DNA of 64,000 bases, taken from NCBI RefSeq assembly GCF_000308635.1, contig NZ_BAGD01000037.1, forward strand, positions 1 to 64,000, read 5' to 3'. Of the stretch, positions 36,503 to 45,687 are shown in pieces. Source of the stretch: Nocardia otitidiscaviarum NBRC 14405. GTDB lineage: Bacteria; Actinomycetota; Actinomycetes; Mycobacteriales; Mycobacteriaceae. The first letter of the stretch is position 1. Every line of letters begins with the position of its first letter. The position numbers were made by a program, and so were the translations under genes. The notes below the pieces were generated by a model, which saw only the letters and a list, made by a program, of their open reading frames with translations, did not search any database and was not told where the DNA came from.

Positions 36503-37822
36503 ATGGCCGCCCAGACGCCCGCCACCGCGACCGAGGTGAGCGCGGTGCCCGCGCAGGCATCCGGCGTGCCCACACCGGCCGGTGACGCGCGGGCCTGCGC
36601 ACCGGACGGCCGTGCCCGGCCCGAACCCGGCGCGGATATGCCCGCGGCATCCGGGAGCGGTTGGCATATCCCCGCCATGCTCGCGCTGGCGCTGGGCGGT
36701 TTCGGCATCGGCACCACGGAATTCGTCACCATGGGTTTGCTGCCGGATATCGCGTGGGGCATGAAGGTTTCCGAACCCGCTGCGGGTCATGCGGTGTCGG
36801 CGTACGCGCTGGGTGTGGTGGTCGGGGCTCCGGTGATCGCGGCGTTGTGCGCGCGGGTGCCGCGCAAGCGCTTGCTGATGGCGCTCATGGCGGCGTTCAC
36901 GCTGGGCAATGCGGCGTCGGTGCTCGCACCGTCATTCGGGACGTTCGTGGCGGCGCGCTTCGTATCCGGTCTGCCGCACGGGGCGTATTTCGGTGTGGCC
37001 TCCTTGGCGGCAGCGACGCTCGCACCGGTGGGGCAGCGCGCCAAGGCGGTTGCCGCGGTTATGCTGGGTTTGAGCGCCGCCAATGTTGTCGGCGTTCCCG
37101 CCGCCACCTGGATGGGCCAGCACCTCGGCTGGCGGGACGCCTACGTAGTGGTCGCCGTGATCGGCGTGGCCACCGTCGCCGCCATCGCGCGGTTCGTGCC
37201 GGAACTCACCGGCATTCGCATGACCGACCCGCGCACCGAACTCGGCGCGCTCGGCAAATCCCAGGTGTTGCTGACGCTGCTGGTCGGCGCGGTCGGCTTC
37301 GGCGGCATGTTCGCCGTCTACACCTACATCACCACCACCCTCACCGATGTGGCGGGCATGCGCCTGGGCTTCGTCCCCATCGTGCTCATGCTCTTCGGCC
37401 TCGGCATGGTCGCGGGCAATATCATCGGCGGCGTCCTCACCGACCGCGGCGTCAACCGCGCCGTCTTCGCCGCCCTGCTGTCCATGGTGGTCATCCTCGC
37501 CGCCTTCATCGCGGCCGCTCACAACCCCGTCACCGCGGGCCTCGGCGCCTTCCTGGTCGGCGCCTCGGGCGCGGCCCTGGCCCCGGCCCTGCAAACCCGC
37601 CTCATGGACGTGGCCCACGAAGCCCAAACCCTGGCCGCCGCCCTGAACCATGCCGCGCTGAATATCGCCAATGCCGCCGGAGCCTGGCTGGGCGGCGTGG
37701 TGATTGCGGCGGGTTTGGGCTACACCGCGCCGGCTGCGGTCGGAGCCGGATTGGCGACGCTGGGTGTGCTGCTGTTCGCGGTGACGGTAGCGCTGGCCCG
37801 CCGCGCCCAGACATCGCCATGA
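36503..37822 (+). CDS. DHA1-family MFS exporter (AraJ/Cmx-like)
   Basis: 439 residues from ATG 36503; an earlier start at 36452 adds 17 residues. An unusually long N-terminal cytoplasmic tail rich in Ala/Pro precedes twelve membrane helices. Motifs: LALALGGFGIGTTEFVTMGLLPDIA (helix 1 of the AraJ/SotB/Cmx class), LCARVPRKRLLMALMAAF (motif A), and RFVSGLPHGAYFGVASLAAA. The class exports sugars or drugs, including chloramphenicol in some members. The substrate is unknown. Confidence 0.87.
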   Translation: MAAQTPATATEVSAVPAQASGVPTPAGDARACAPDGRARPEPGADMPAASGSGWHIPAMLALALGGFGIGTTEFVTMGLLPDIAWGMKVSEPAAGHAVSAYALGVVVGAPVIAALCARVPRKRLLMALMAAFTLGNAASVLAPSFGTFVAARFVSGLPHGAYFGVASLAAATLAPVGQRAKAVAAVMLGLSAANVVGVPAATWMGQHLGWRDAYVVVAVIGVATVAAIARFVPELTGIRMTDPRTELGALGKSQVLLTLLVGAVGFGGMFAVYTYITTTLTDVAGMRLGFVPIVLMLFGLGMVAGNIIGGVLTDRGVNRAVFAALLSMVVILAAFIAAAHNPVTAGLGAFLVGASGAALAPALQTRLMDVAHEAQTLAAALNHAALNIANAAGAWLGGVVIAAGLGYTAPAAVGAGLATLGVLLFAVTVALARRAQTSP

Positions 37823-38056
37823 CCTGGCTCGACGCCGATCACGGGCTGGTCGTGACCCATGCCCCCGGAGATCGCGCGGATCATCCGGGACAGCCTCGCT
37901 CGGGACGCCGCCGCGCCGGTGTGTCGTATGACGGAACTGTTGACCGATCGCGGGTGGTCGGGGTGGACCAGGTTCGAGTGCTGGGTCCGGCGTGATCATC
38001 GCAGGTCGTCGCGCCGGGCCGCCGGTGGCGGGGAAGGCGGATCGCGCGGCGGTCAG

Positions 38057-38078
38057 TTACGTACAGATCTGCATGTAA
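38057..38078. promoter_or_regulatory. TetR-type palindrome before regulator gene (site 1)
   Basis: 22-bp near-palindrome; left half TTACGTACAGA, right half TCTGCATGTAA (two mismatched pairs), 16 bases before the TetR start codon. The same element recurs at 40746 before the thiolase operon. Confidence 0.8.
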
Positions 38079-38094
38079 GTGTAGAATCGTCGGA

Positions 38095-38739
38095 ATGACC
38101 AGCTCCGCAGTCTCGAAGCCGCCGCGCCGCACGCAGGAGCAGCGCAGTAGTGAGATGCGGACGAGGTTACTCGACGCCACCATCGACTGCCTCGTCGAGT
38201 ACGGGTACGCGGGGACCACCACGCCGCGGGTGGCGGAGCGGGCCGGGGTCACGCGGGGTGCGCAGGTGCACCACTTCGGGTCCAAGAACGATCTGGTGGT
38301 CGCGGCGGTGAACCATCTGGCGCAGCGGCGGACCGAGGCGGCCATGCAGGAGCTCGGGAAGATCAAGTCGGGGCCGGATCCCATTGCCACGGTGCTGGAA
38401 TCGCTGTGGGAGCTGCATCAGGGGCCGCTGTTCATCGCGGCCATGGAGCTGTGGGTGGCGGGGCGCACCGATCCGGAGTTGGCGGCCGAGGTGCGCAAGG
38501 TGGAGCCGTTCGTCAACAACGCGGTGCTCATGGCGCTGAGCCGGTACGTGCCGGACGAGGTGGAGCGCAAGGACGCCCGCGATTTCGTGTACACGGCCAT
38601 GGACGCGCTGCGCGGCATCCTGGTCTCCAGCTTCGTGGACCCGGGCACCGAACGCGCGCACCGGCGCTGGCAGCGCGCCTCCGAACACCTGCGCACCGCC
38701 GCCCAGGTGGCACTGCCGGGCATCCGGCTCACCGACTAG
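38095..38739 (+). CDS. TetR-family regulator, likely controller of beta-oxidation operon
   Basis: 214 residues from ATG 38095. TetR HTH at about 20-68 (TRLLDATIDCLVEYGYAGTTTPRVAERAGVTRGAQVHHFGSKNDLV), followed by a helical ligand domain (FIAAMELWVAGRTDPELAAEV). A palindrome lies just upstream and is repeated before the thiolase operon at 40811, suggesting autoregulation and operon control, probably relieved by an acyl-CoA. That ligand is inference from the operon content. The gene ends against a strong bidirectional terminator. Confidence 0.9.
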   Translation: MTSSAVSKPPRRTQEQRSSEMRTRLLDATIDCLVEYGYAGTTTPRVAERAGVTRGAQVHHFGSKNDLVVAAVNHLAQRRTEAAMQELGKIKSGPDPIATVLESLWELHQGPLFIAAMELWVAGRTDPELAAEVRKVEPFVNNAVLMALSRYVPDEVERKDARDFVYTAMDALRGILVSSFVDPGTERAHRRWQRASEHLRTAAQVALPGIRLTD

Positions 38740-38758
38740 ATCCGCTGTGTCGCACGGC

Positions 38759-38788
38759 GCGGCCCGGCACCCGAAGGTGCCGGGCCGC
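38759..38788. terminator. Bidirectional hairpin terminator
   Basis: Perfect 13-bp stem (GCGGCCCGGCACC / GGTGCCGGGCCGC) with loop CGAA, between the convergent TetR and permease genes. Confidence 0.85.
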
Positions 38789-38822
38789 GGTCGCTTTCGG
38801 GCCGCGACGGCCCCGACCGAAC

Positions 38823-40475
38823 TCAGTGCTGACGCGGTAGCAGGTGGATGCCCGCCTTGTCCGTGGACAGCGCCAGTGAGCTGATGTACTGGATCTCGCC
38901 TTCCGGACCCGGCACCGCCGAGGCGATCATGTCGGGCCGCTCGAACTCCATGCCGGTGACCACGCACGGCAGCGTTTCACCCGATGGGTTGCCGTGCTCG
39001 TCGAACATCGGCGCGTCGATGCCGTCGTCGTCGCGGCGCAGGTAGTACCGGCCCTTCGTGGCGAGGGCCATGACCGGCGTCGCGACGAAGGCGACCACGA
39101 TGGCGACCAGCGGCGAATACGGCTTCAGCAGGTCGCCGAAGAGGCCGAAGAAGGTGGCGATGGACAGCACCGTCGAGAGGCCGAAGCCCACCAGGCCCAC
39201 CGGGTTGAAGTCGTAGAGCATGCCGCGGCGGAACTCCGGCACCTTGGGCGAGAGCTTCAGCACGTACTTGTTGATCGCGATATCCGTTGCCACGGTGACG
39301 ATCCAGGCGATACCGCAGTTGGCGTAGAAGCCCAGGATGTTGTTCAGGAAGTCGAACATGTTGGCTTCCATGAGCACCAGCGCGATGGCCAGGTTCACCA
39401 CCAGGAAGACCAGGCGGCCCGGGTAGGTCTTGGTGACCCGGGTGTAGGAGTTGGTCCAAGCCAGCGAGCCCGAGTAGGCATTGGTCACGTTGATCTTGAT
39501 CTGCGAGATGACCACCAGCACCACCGCCAGGGTCATGGCCAGCCAGCCCGGCACCATATCCTTGTAGATCTCCAGGAACTGGTGCACCGGCTGATTCGCG
39601 ATGCCCTGCGCGGCAGGCAGATTCGCGATCAGGTAGACCGCCAGGAACAGGCCGACCACCTGCTTGAGCGCGCCGAAGACCACCCAGCCCGGTCCGGCCA
39701 GCAGCATCCACGTCCACCAGCGGCGCGCGTTCTCCGGCGTCCGCGGCGGCATGAAGCGCAGATAGTCGATCTGCTCGGCGATCTGCGCGATGAGCGACAG
39801 GCAGACGCCCGCGGCCAGCAGGGTGCCCGACAGGCTCACGCCCGCACCGTCCTCGCCGCCGTAGGCGAAGAACGCCGACACCGAATCCGGATGGCGCACC
39901 AGCAGGAATCCGAAGGGCAGCACCATCAGCAGCAACCACAGCGGCGTCGTCCACACCTGCAATTTCGCGAGCGTGTTCATGCCGTAGATGACCAGCGGGA
40001 AGATGATGAGCGTGGACACCAGATAACCCAGCCAGAGCGGTACGCCCAGGCCCAATTCCAGGCCCTGCGCCATGATGGAGCCCTCGAGCGCGAAGAAGAT
40101 GAAGGTGAACGACGCGAACACCACATTCGTCACGATCGAGCCGTAATAACCGAATCCGCTACCGCGCGTGATGAGATCGAGATCGAGGTTGTACCGCGCG
40201 GCGTAGTAGGCCAGCGGAAATCCGGTGAGCATCACCACGATCGCGAAAATACCGATGCCCAGCAGCGCGTTTCCGGTTCCGTGCGCGATTCCGATATTCG
40301 CTCCGATGGCGAAGTCGGCCAGGTAGGCGATGCCGCCGAGGGCGGAGACGCCGACCACCGCCGGACTCCATTTGCGATAGCTGCGCGGGGCGAATCGGAG
40401 GGTGTAGTCCTCCAAGGTCTCCTTGGCGGCGGCTATTCCATCCGAATCGGTCGCGCGGGTATCGATATCGACCAC
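38823..40475 (-). CDS. NCS1-family nucleobase/cation symporter
   Basis: 550 residues from GTG 40475. Twelve predicted membrane helices after a [21 protein letters not shown]-terminus. Visible features fit the purine-cytosine permease (NCS1) group: [45 protein letters not shown], and [21 protein letters not shown] in the middle. It has a long cytoplasmic tail of about 90 residues. Likely imports a purine, pyrimidine, hydantoin or related compound. It shares a 335-base upstream region with the beta-oxidation operon. Confidence 0.87.
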   Translation of the reverse strand: MVDIDTRATDSDGIAAAKETLEDYTLRFAPRSYRKWSPAVVGVSALGGIAYLADFAIGANIGIAHGTGNALLGIGIFAIVVMLTGFPLAYYAARYNLDLDLITRGSGFGYYGSIVTNVVFASFTFIFFALEGSIMAQGLELGLGVPLWLGYLVSTLIIFPLVIYGMNTLAKLQVWTTPLWLLLMVLPFGFLLVRHPDSVSAFFAYGGEDGAGVSLSGTLLAAGVCLSLIAQIAEQIDYLRFMPPRTPENARRWWTWMLLAGPGWVVFGALKQVVGLFLAVYLIANLPAAQGIANQPVHQFLEIYKDMVPGWLAMTLAVVLVVISQIKINVTNAYSGSLAWTNSYTRVTKTYPGRLVFLVVNLAIALVLMEANMFDFLNNILGFYANCGIAWIVTVATDIAINKYVLKLSPKVPEFRRGMLYDFNPVGLVGFGLSTVLSIATFFGLFGDLLKPYSPLVAIVVAFVATPVMALATKGRYYLRRDDDGIDAPMFDEHGNPSGETLPCVVTGMEFERPDMIASAVPGPEGEIQYISSLALSTDKAGIHLLPRQH

Positions 40476-40653
40476 GTGCTACTCCCGTCAAACCTCTCAG
40501 CGTGCACAGCAACCATGTGAACTTCGTACAGGGATGTGCACGGGCAATTTCCGATCCATTACGCGGCCGTTACGTCATCCTCACCGGTGGCGTGGATCAC
40601 AGAGTTTGGCTATCGGCTGGCATATCGGCTACGCGTGTGCCCGCGAAGCAGTG

Positions 40654-40677
40654 CACATACACCTCTGGCTGTATGTG
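40654..40677. promoter_or_regulatory. Perfect inverted repeat in permease/operon intergenic region
   Basis: Arms CACATACA and TGTATGTG with an eight-base spacer. The ACATACA/TGTATGT core recalls the TetR palindromes at 38057 and 40746, so it may be a weaker or different site for the same regulator, possibly facing the permease gene. Confidence 0.55.
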
Positions 40678-40745
40678 TGATATCCGGCGTTTCAACTGCT
40701 GTTTTCGTCCTGGATTCCTCGCTGGGTCAGATGACTCTTGTCTAG

Positions 40746-40767
40746 TTACGTACAGAGCTGTATGTTT
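40746..40767. promoter_or_regulatory. TetR-type palindrome before thiolase operon (site 2)
   Basis: Left half TTACGTACAGA is identical to site 1; right half GCTGTATGTTT matches site 1 at most positions. It ends 43 bases before the thiolase ATG, a typical repressor position. Confidence 0.8.
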
Positions 40768-40810
40768 GTGGCCAGTTCGATCCGCACGGATCGCGAATGT
40801 GAGGAGTTCG

Positions 40811-42016
40811 ATGACGAACAGGGTCTACGTCGTCGGCGTCGGCATGACGAAGTTCGAGAAGCCGGGCCGCCGCAAGAACGAGGACGGCAGCGACTGGGAT
40901 TACCCCGATATGGCGCGGGAGTCCGGTACCAAGGCTCTCGCGGACGCCGGGATCGACTATCGGGAAGTGCAGCAGGCGTACGTCGGCTACGTGTACGGCG
41001 AGTCCACCTCGGGCCAGCGCGCCGTCTACGAACTCGGCATGACCGGCATCCCGATCGTCAATGTGAACAACAACTGCTCGACCGGTTCGACAGCGCTCTA
41101 CCTTGCGGCGCAGGCGATTCGGGGCGGTCTCGCGGACTGCACCCTTGCCCTGGGCTTCGAGCGTATGAAGCCGGGGTCGCTGGAGTCCACCTGGGACGAC
41201 CGCGAACAGCCCATGGGCAAGCACATTCTCGCGCTCGCCGAGATCTCCGAGGTGCTGTTCCCGGTGGCCCCGTGGATGTTCGGCGCGGCCGGGCGGGAGC
41301 ATATGAAGCAGTACGGCACCACCGCCGAACACTTCGCCAAGATCGGCTACAAGAACCACAAGCACTCGGTCAACAACCCGTATTCGCAGTTCCAGGACGA
41401 GTATTCGCTCGACGACATCCTGGGCGCGCGCATGATCTACGACCCGCTGACCAAACTCCAGTGCTCGCCCACCTCCGACGGTTCCGGCGCGGTCATCCTG
41501 GCCAGTGAGGCGTTCGTGGACAAGCACGGCCTCGCCGGACAGGCGGTGGAGATCGTCGGGCAGGCCATGACCACCGACTTCGCCTCCACCTTCGACGGCA
41601 CCGCCAAGAACATCATCGGCTACGACATGAACGTCCAGGCCGCGCGCAGCGTGTACGACCAGGCCGGGCTGGGCCCGGAGGACTTCCAGGTCATCGAACT
41701 GCACGACTGCTTCTCCGCCAATGAGCTACTGCTGTACGAGGCCCTGGGCCTGTGCGGCGAGGGCGAGGCCGGGAAGCTCATCGACGCGAACCAGACCACC
41801 TACGGCGGCAAGTGGGTGGTGAACCCCTCCGGCGGGCTCATCTCCAAGGGGCACCCGCTGGGCGCGACCGGTCTGGCGCAGTGCTCGGAACTGACCTGGC
41901 AGCTGCGCGGCACAGCCGACAAGCGCCAGGTGGACAACGTGACCGCCGCACTCCAGCACAACATCGGCTTGGGCGGCGCGGCCGTCGTCACCGCCTACCA
42001 GCGCGCCGAGCGCTGA
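40811..42016 (+). CDS. Thiolase / SCP-x-type lipid-transfer protein
   Basis: 401 residues from ATG 40811 (TGAGGAGTTCG upstream). Thiolase fold with nucleophile Cys in [17 protein letters not shown] near 90, a [24 protein letters not shown] segment, and the [22 protein letters not shown]-terminal His loop. It belongs to the SCP-x/acetyl-CoA acyltransferase branch that acts on branched or sterol-derived 3-ketoacyl-CoAs in relatives. The exact substrate is unknown. It is the first gene of a five-gene operon behind TetR site 2. Confidence 0.9.
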   Translation: MTNRVYVVGVGMTKFEKPGRRKNEDGSDWDYPDMARESGTKALADAGIDYREVQQAYVGYVYGESTSGQRAVYELGMTGIPIVNVNNNCSTGSTALYLAAQAIRGGLADCTLALGFERMKPGSLESTWDDREQPMGKHILALAEISEVLFPVAPWMFGAAGREHMKQYGTTAEHFAKIGYKNHKHSVNNPYSQFQDEYSLDDILGARMIYDPLTKLQCSPTSDGSGAVILASEAFVDKHGLAGQAVEIVGQAMTTDFASTFDGTAKNIIGYDMNVQAARSVYDQAGLGPEDFQVIELHDCFSANELLLYEALGLCGEGEAGKLIDANQTTYGGKWVVNPSGGLISKGHPLGATGLAQCSELTWQLRGTADKRQVDNVTAALQHNIGLGGAAVVTAYQRAER

Positions 42017-42095
42017 GGCAGCCGACCTTCCCATTTCACCCAGGTCCCGCGCTCGGCAACGCCGGGGGAGCGGGCAACAGCACAGGAGTTTCATC

Positions 42096-42533
42096 ATGGG
42101 CCACATCGAAGCCAGCAAGACCCTCAACGCCACCCCGGACGCCCTGTGGGCGGTCGTCTCCGACCCGCAGACCTGGGACAAGTGGTTCTCCATCCACGAG
42201 CGGTGGATGGAGGAGCCGCCCGCCACCCTGGCCCCCGGCGCCAAGCTGGTCGCCAAGATCGTCATGCTCGGTATGGCGAACAAGATCGAGTGGGTGGTGG
42301 AGAGCGTCGAGGCGCCCAACAAGATGGTGCTCAGCGGCACCGGCATGGCCGGGGTGAAGGTGCAGTTCACCTTCGACATCACGGCCGAGGGCGACGGCAC
42401 CAAGTTCGCCGTCTCCGGTGACTTCGAGGGCGCGCTCATCAAGGGCGCACTCGGCAAGGCGGTCGAGAAGGACGGCCTGACCCAGCTGGACAAGACTCTC
42501 GCGCAGCTCGACACCCTCGCCACGGCGGCCTGA
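42096..42533 (+). CDS. SRPBCC-family (polyketide cyclase/START-like) protein
   Basis: 145 residues from ATG 42096. The helix-grip fold pattern is visible: IEASKTLNATPDALWAVVSDPQTWDKWF, WVVESVEAPNKMVLSGTG, and a final long helix (LTQLDKTLAQLDTLA). It binds hydrophobic ligands in its cavity. Between thiolase and MaoC genes, it may hold or present the lipid substrate; no enzyme activity can be assigned. Confidence 0.87.
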   Translation: MGHIEASKTLNATPDALWAVVSDPQTWDKWFSIHERWMEEPPATLAPGAKLVAKIVMLGMANKIEWVVESVEAPNKMVLSGTGMAGVKVQFTFDITAEGDGTKFAVSGDFEGALIKGALGKAVEKDGLTQLDKTLAQLDTLATAA

Positions 42534-42534
42534 G

Positions 42535-43398
42535 ATGCCGAGTACCGCAGTCGAATTCGACCCCAAAGGGCTCGACGTCTGGAGCGACGAGGAGCCCTTC
42601 GAGGTCACGCGGGAGCGGATCGCCGAATATGCCGCCGCCACCAACGATCCCATCGAAGCGCATCGCAGCGGCGATGTCGCGCCGCCGATCTTCGGGATCG
42701 TGCCGGTGTTCGACGCCATGATGGTGCCGATCATCGACGTGGTTCCGATGGACGTCTTCGGCCGGGTCGTGCACGGCGAGCAGGACTTCCACTTCCATCG
42801 GCCCATCCGCCCCGGTGACAAGCTGTCGTCACGCGCCAAGGTCATCGGCTACGAGGGCCGAGACAACGGCTCCACCATCACCGTGCTCATCGAATGCCGC
42901 GCCGAGGACGGCGAGCTGGTCAACGAGCAGTACCTGACCGCGTTCTTCCGCAACCTCGACGCCGGGCCGCGCGTGGGCGACACCGCCCCGGCACACAAGT
43001 TCGATCCGGCGCTGGCGGAGCGGGAGCCGCTGGCCACGGTCGCCGCGCACGTCGACGCCGACCAGACCTACCGCTACGCACCGGCCTCCGGTGATCCGGT
43101 GCCGATCCACCTGGACGAGCAGGTCGCCAAGGACGCCGGACTGCCGGGCATCATCGCGCACGGCCTGTGCACCATGGCCATGTCGTCGTGGGGTGTGCTC
43201 ACCGCGGTGGCGGGCTCGGATGTGCACCGGCTGAAGCGGTTCGCGGTGCGCTTCTCGAAGATGGTCTTCCCCGATGACGATCTGGAGACCCGGATCTGGC
43301 AGGCCGACAGTGAGAACGGGCTCACCACCTACGCATTCGTGACCGCGCGCGGTGACGACCTGGTGCTGACCGACGGCCTGGCCGTGGTCGCCGACTGA
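42535..43398 (+). CDS. MaoC-type 2-enoyl-CoA hydratase (double hotdog)
   Basis: 287 residues from ATG 42535, one base after the SRPBCC stop. The N-terminal hotdog has YAAATNDPIEAHRSGDVAPPIFGIVP, the C-terminal hotdog the hydratase-2 motif YAPASGDPVPIHLDEQVAKDAGLPGIIAHGLCTMA with catalytic Asp and His. It resembles mycobacterial HtdY-type hydratases. It hydrates trans-2-enoyl-CoA to 3-hydroxyacyl-CoA, feeding the SDR encoded next. Confidence 0.9.
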   Translation: MPSTAVEFDPKGLDVWSDEEPFEVTRERIAEYAAATNDPIEAHRSGDVAPPIFGIVPVFDAMMVPIIDVVPMDVFGRVVHGEQDFHFHRPIRPGDKLSSRAKVIGYEGRDNGSTITVLIECRAEDGELVNEQYLTAFFRNLDAGPRVGDTAPAHKFDPALAEREPLATVAAHVDADQTYRYAPASGDPVPIHLDEQVAKDAGLPGIIAHGLCTMAMSSWGVLTAVAGSDVHRLKRFAVRFSKMVFPDDDLETRIWQADSENGLTTYAFVTARGDDLVLTDGLAVVAD

Positions 43399-43412
43399 AA
43401 GGAAAGATTTCC

Positions 43413-44291
43413 ATGGGTGCACTCGAGGGCCGGGTGGCCGTCATCACCGGCGCCGGTCGCGGCATCGGCCGGGAACACGCGCTGCTGTTCGCCCGCGAGG
43501 GCGCGGCCGTCGTCGTGAACGATCTGGGCGGCAGCAATGCCGGTGAGGGCTCCGATGCGGGCCCGGCACAGGAGGTCGTGAACGAGATCGTCGCCGCAGG
43601 GGGGCGAGCGGTAGCGAACACCGACAGCGTCGCCGACTGGCAGGGCGCGAAAAATCTGGTCGATCAGGCGGTTTCGGAGTTCGGCCGCCTCGATGTCGTG
43701 GTCAACAACGCGGGCATCCTGCGCGACAGCTTCATCGCGGGCATGGATGAATCGCAGTGGGACGCGGTCATCGCCGTCCATCTCAAGGGCCATGCCGCGG
43801 TACTGCGCCATGCCGCCGCGTACTGGAAGGACCAGTCCAAGGCGGGCAACCAGCCCGCCGCCGCGGTCATCAACACCGCCTCGGCCTCGGGCACCACGGT
43901 GCCGAACGCCGGTCAGGCGAATTACGGTGCGGCCAAGGCGGGTATCGCCGCGCTCACCCTGGTGGCCGCCGACGAGCTGGCCCGCTACGGCGTGCGCGTG
44001 AACGCCATCGCCCCGATCGCCCGCACCCGCCTCACCCTGGCCACCCCGGGTATGGGCGCGATGATGGCGGCCGAGGCGGATGCGGTGGAGGAGGGTGGAT
44101 TCGACGCCTTCAGCCCCGCCAACATCTCGCCGCTGGTGGCCTACCTGGCCACCGAGAAGTGCCCGATCACCGGCAAGGTGTTCGCGGTGCAGGGCGGTGC
44201 CATCTCCGAGCTGGCGGGCTGGCACGACGTGAAGACCATCGAGACCGAAGGTCCGTGGGCCGTAGACGATATCGCCAACCGGCTGCCCTGA
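43413..44291 (+). CDS. 3-hydroxyacyl-CoA dehydrogenase-like SDR
   Basis: 292 residues from ATG 43413 (GAAAGGAAAG upstream). Classical SDR: VAVITGAGRGIGREHALLFAREGAAVVVNDLGG, LDVVVNNAGILRD, catalytic Ser in INTASASGT, and YGAAKAGIAALT (Tyr/Lys). The VVVNDLGG stretch and the length match the dehydrogenase domain of peroxisomal multifunctional enzyme 2 and its mycobacterial relatives. It probably oxidises the 3-hydroxyacyl-CoA made by the MaoC hydratase. Confidence 0.9.
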   Translation: MGALEGRVAVITGAGRGIGREHALLFAREGAAVVVNDLGGSNAGEGSDAGPAQEVVNEIVAAGGRAVANTDSVADWQGAKNLVDQAVSEFGRLDVVVNNAGILRDSFIAGMDESQWDAVIAVHLKGHAAVLRHAAAYWKDQSKAGNQPAAAVINTASASGTTVPNAGQANYGAAKAGIAALTLVAADELARYGVRVNAIAPIARTRLTLATPGMGAMMAAEADAVEEGGFDAFSPANISPLVAYLATEKCPITGKVFAVQGGAISELAGWHDVKTIETEGPWAVDDIANRLP

Positions 44292-44336
44292 CCCTACCGA
44301 CCCGATAGATCTGGCGAAAGATCGAGGAGAACAACG

Positions 44337-45599
44337 ATGTTCGAGTGGTCCGAGACCGATGAGATGATCCGCGGCGCGGTCCGCGCGTTCATCGACAAGG
44401 AGGTCCGTCCCAACCTGGACGCCCTGGACAGCGGCGAGATGTCGCCGTACCCGGTGATTCGCAAGCTGTTCAGCGAGTTCGGCATCGACGTCATGACCGG
44501 CGAGATGGTCACCAAGATGCTGGCCAAGCAGCGGGCGCGGGAGGAGGCGCTCGCCGCCGGGGAGCCGCTGCCGGAGAAGCCGAAGAAGGAGTCCGGCGGC
44601 AGCCCGTTCAGCGGTCAGGAATCGCTGATGGCCGTGCTCATCGGCGAACTGTCCGGTGTCTGCATGGGTTTGGTGAGCGCCATGGGCGTCTCCATCGGTC
44701 TCGGGGCCACCACCATCATGTCGCGGGGCACGCTCGCCCAGAAGGAGCGGTGGCTGCCCGATATCGTGACCATGAAGAAGGTCGCGGCCTGGGCGATCAC
44801 CGAACCCGATTCGGGTTCGGACGCTTTCGGCGGCATGAAGACCTACGTCAAGCGCGACGGTGAGGACTACATCCTCAACGGGCAGAAGACCTTCATCACC
44901 AATGGCCCGTACGCCGATGTGGTGGTGGTCTACGCCAAGCTCGACGAGGGCGACGGTGCGGAGAAGCGGGATCGCAAGGTGTTGACCTTCGTGCTGGACA
45001 AGGGCATGGAGGGCTTCACCCAGGGCAAGCCGTTCAAGAAGATGGGCCTGCACTCCTCGCCCACCGGCGAACTGTTCTTCGACAACGTGCGGCTGTCGAA
45101 GGATCGGCTGCTCGGCGAGACCGAGGAGCACAAGGGCGGCGACGGACGCGACAGCGCCCGTTCGAGTTTCACCGCCGAGCGGGTCGGCGTCGCCTTCATG
45201 GCGCTGGGCATCATCAACGAATGTCACCGGCTCTGTATCGATTACGCCAAGAACCGCAAGCTGTGGGGCCAGGAGATCGGCCGCTTCCAGCTGGTGCAGC
45301 TCAAGCTGGCCAAGATGGAGGTGGCGCGAATCAATGTGCAGAACATGGTGTTCAGCGCGCTGGAGCGAGGCCGGGCCGGAAAGCAGCCCACCCTCGCCGA
45401 AGCCTCGGCCATGAAACTGTACGCATCGGAGGCCGCCACCGAGGTGGCCATGGAGGCGGTGCAGCTGTTCGGCGGCAACGGCTACATGACCGAGTACCGG
45501 GTGGAGCAGTTGGCGCGGGACGCCAAGTCGCTCATGATCTACGCCGGTAGCAATGAGATTCAGGTGACCCACGTGGCCAAGGGGCTGCTCGCGCAGTAG
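44337..45599 (+). CDS. Acyl-CoA dehydrogenase
   Basis: 420 residues from ATG 44337 (GAGGAGAACAACG upstream). FAD-dependent ACAD fold: KKVAAWAITEPDSGSDAFGGMKTYVKRDGEDYILNGQKTFITNGPYAD, KMGLHSSPTGELFFDNVRL, and QLFGGNGYMTEYRVEQLARDAKSLMIYAGSNEIQ. A charged insert near residues 60-90 (KQRAREEALAAGEPLPEKPKK) is unusual. It introduces the alpha-beta double bond, the first oxidation step, completing a full cycle with the MaoC, SDR and thiolase genes. A strong terminator follows. Confidence 0.92.
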   Translation: MFEWSETDEMIRGAVRAFIDKEVRPNLDALDSGEMSPYPVIRKLFSEFGIDVMTGEMVTKMLAKQRAREEALAAGEPLPEKPKKESGGSPFSGQESLMAVLIGELSGVCMGLVSAMGVSIGLGATTIMSRGTLAQKERWLPDIVTMKKVAAWAITEPDSGSDAFGGMKTYVKRDGEDYILNGQKTFITNGPYADVVVVYAKLDEGDGAEKRDRKVLTFVLDKGMEGFTQGKPFKKMGLHSSPTGELFFDNVRLSKDRLLGETEEHKGGDGRDSARSSFTAERVGVAFMALGIINECHRLCIDYAKNRKLWGQEIGRFQLVQLKLAKMEVARINVQNMVFSALERGRAGKQPTLAEASAMKLYASEAATEVAMEAVQLFGGNGYMTEYRVEQLARDAKSLMIYAGSNEIQVTHVAKGLLAQ

Positions 45600-45610
45600 C
45601 GGGCGGCGGT

Positions 45611-45643
45611 CCGGAGTCGCCCGCGCGCGGCGGGCGGCTCCGG
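45611..45643 (+). terminator. Hairpin closing the beta-oxidation operon
   Basis: A 14-bp stem (CCGGAGTCGCCCGC / GCGGGCGGCTCCGG, one T-G pair) with a five-base loop, 12 bases after the acyl-CoA dehydrogenase stop. Confidence 0.75.
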
Positions 45644-45687
45644 TGGGTACGCGGCAGCGCTGCCGCGCGACAGCAGGGAGTCCGGCG

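Noticed and set aside
37819..38094. Short frames after the MFS gene, including one opening MTWLDADHGLV at an ATGA overlap
   Set aside because: No frame gives a recognisable protein, and two frames are equally open, which fits chance in GC-rich DNA. A gene remnant cannot be excluded.
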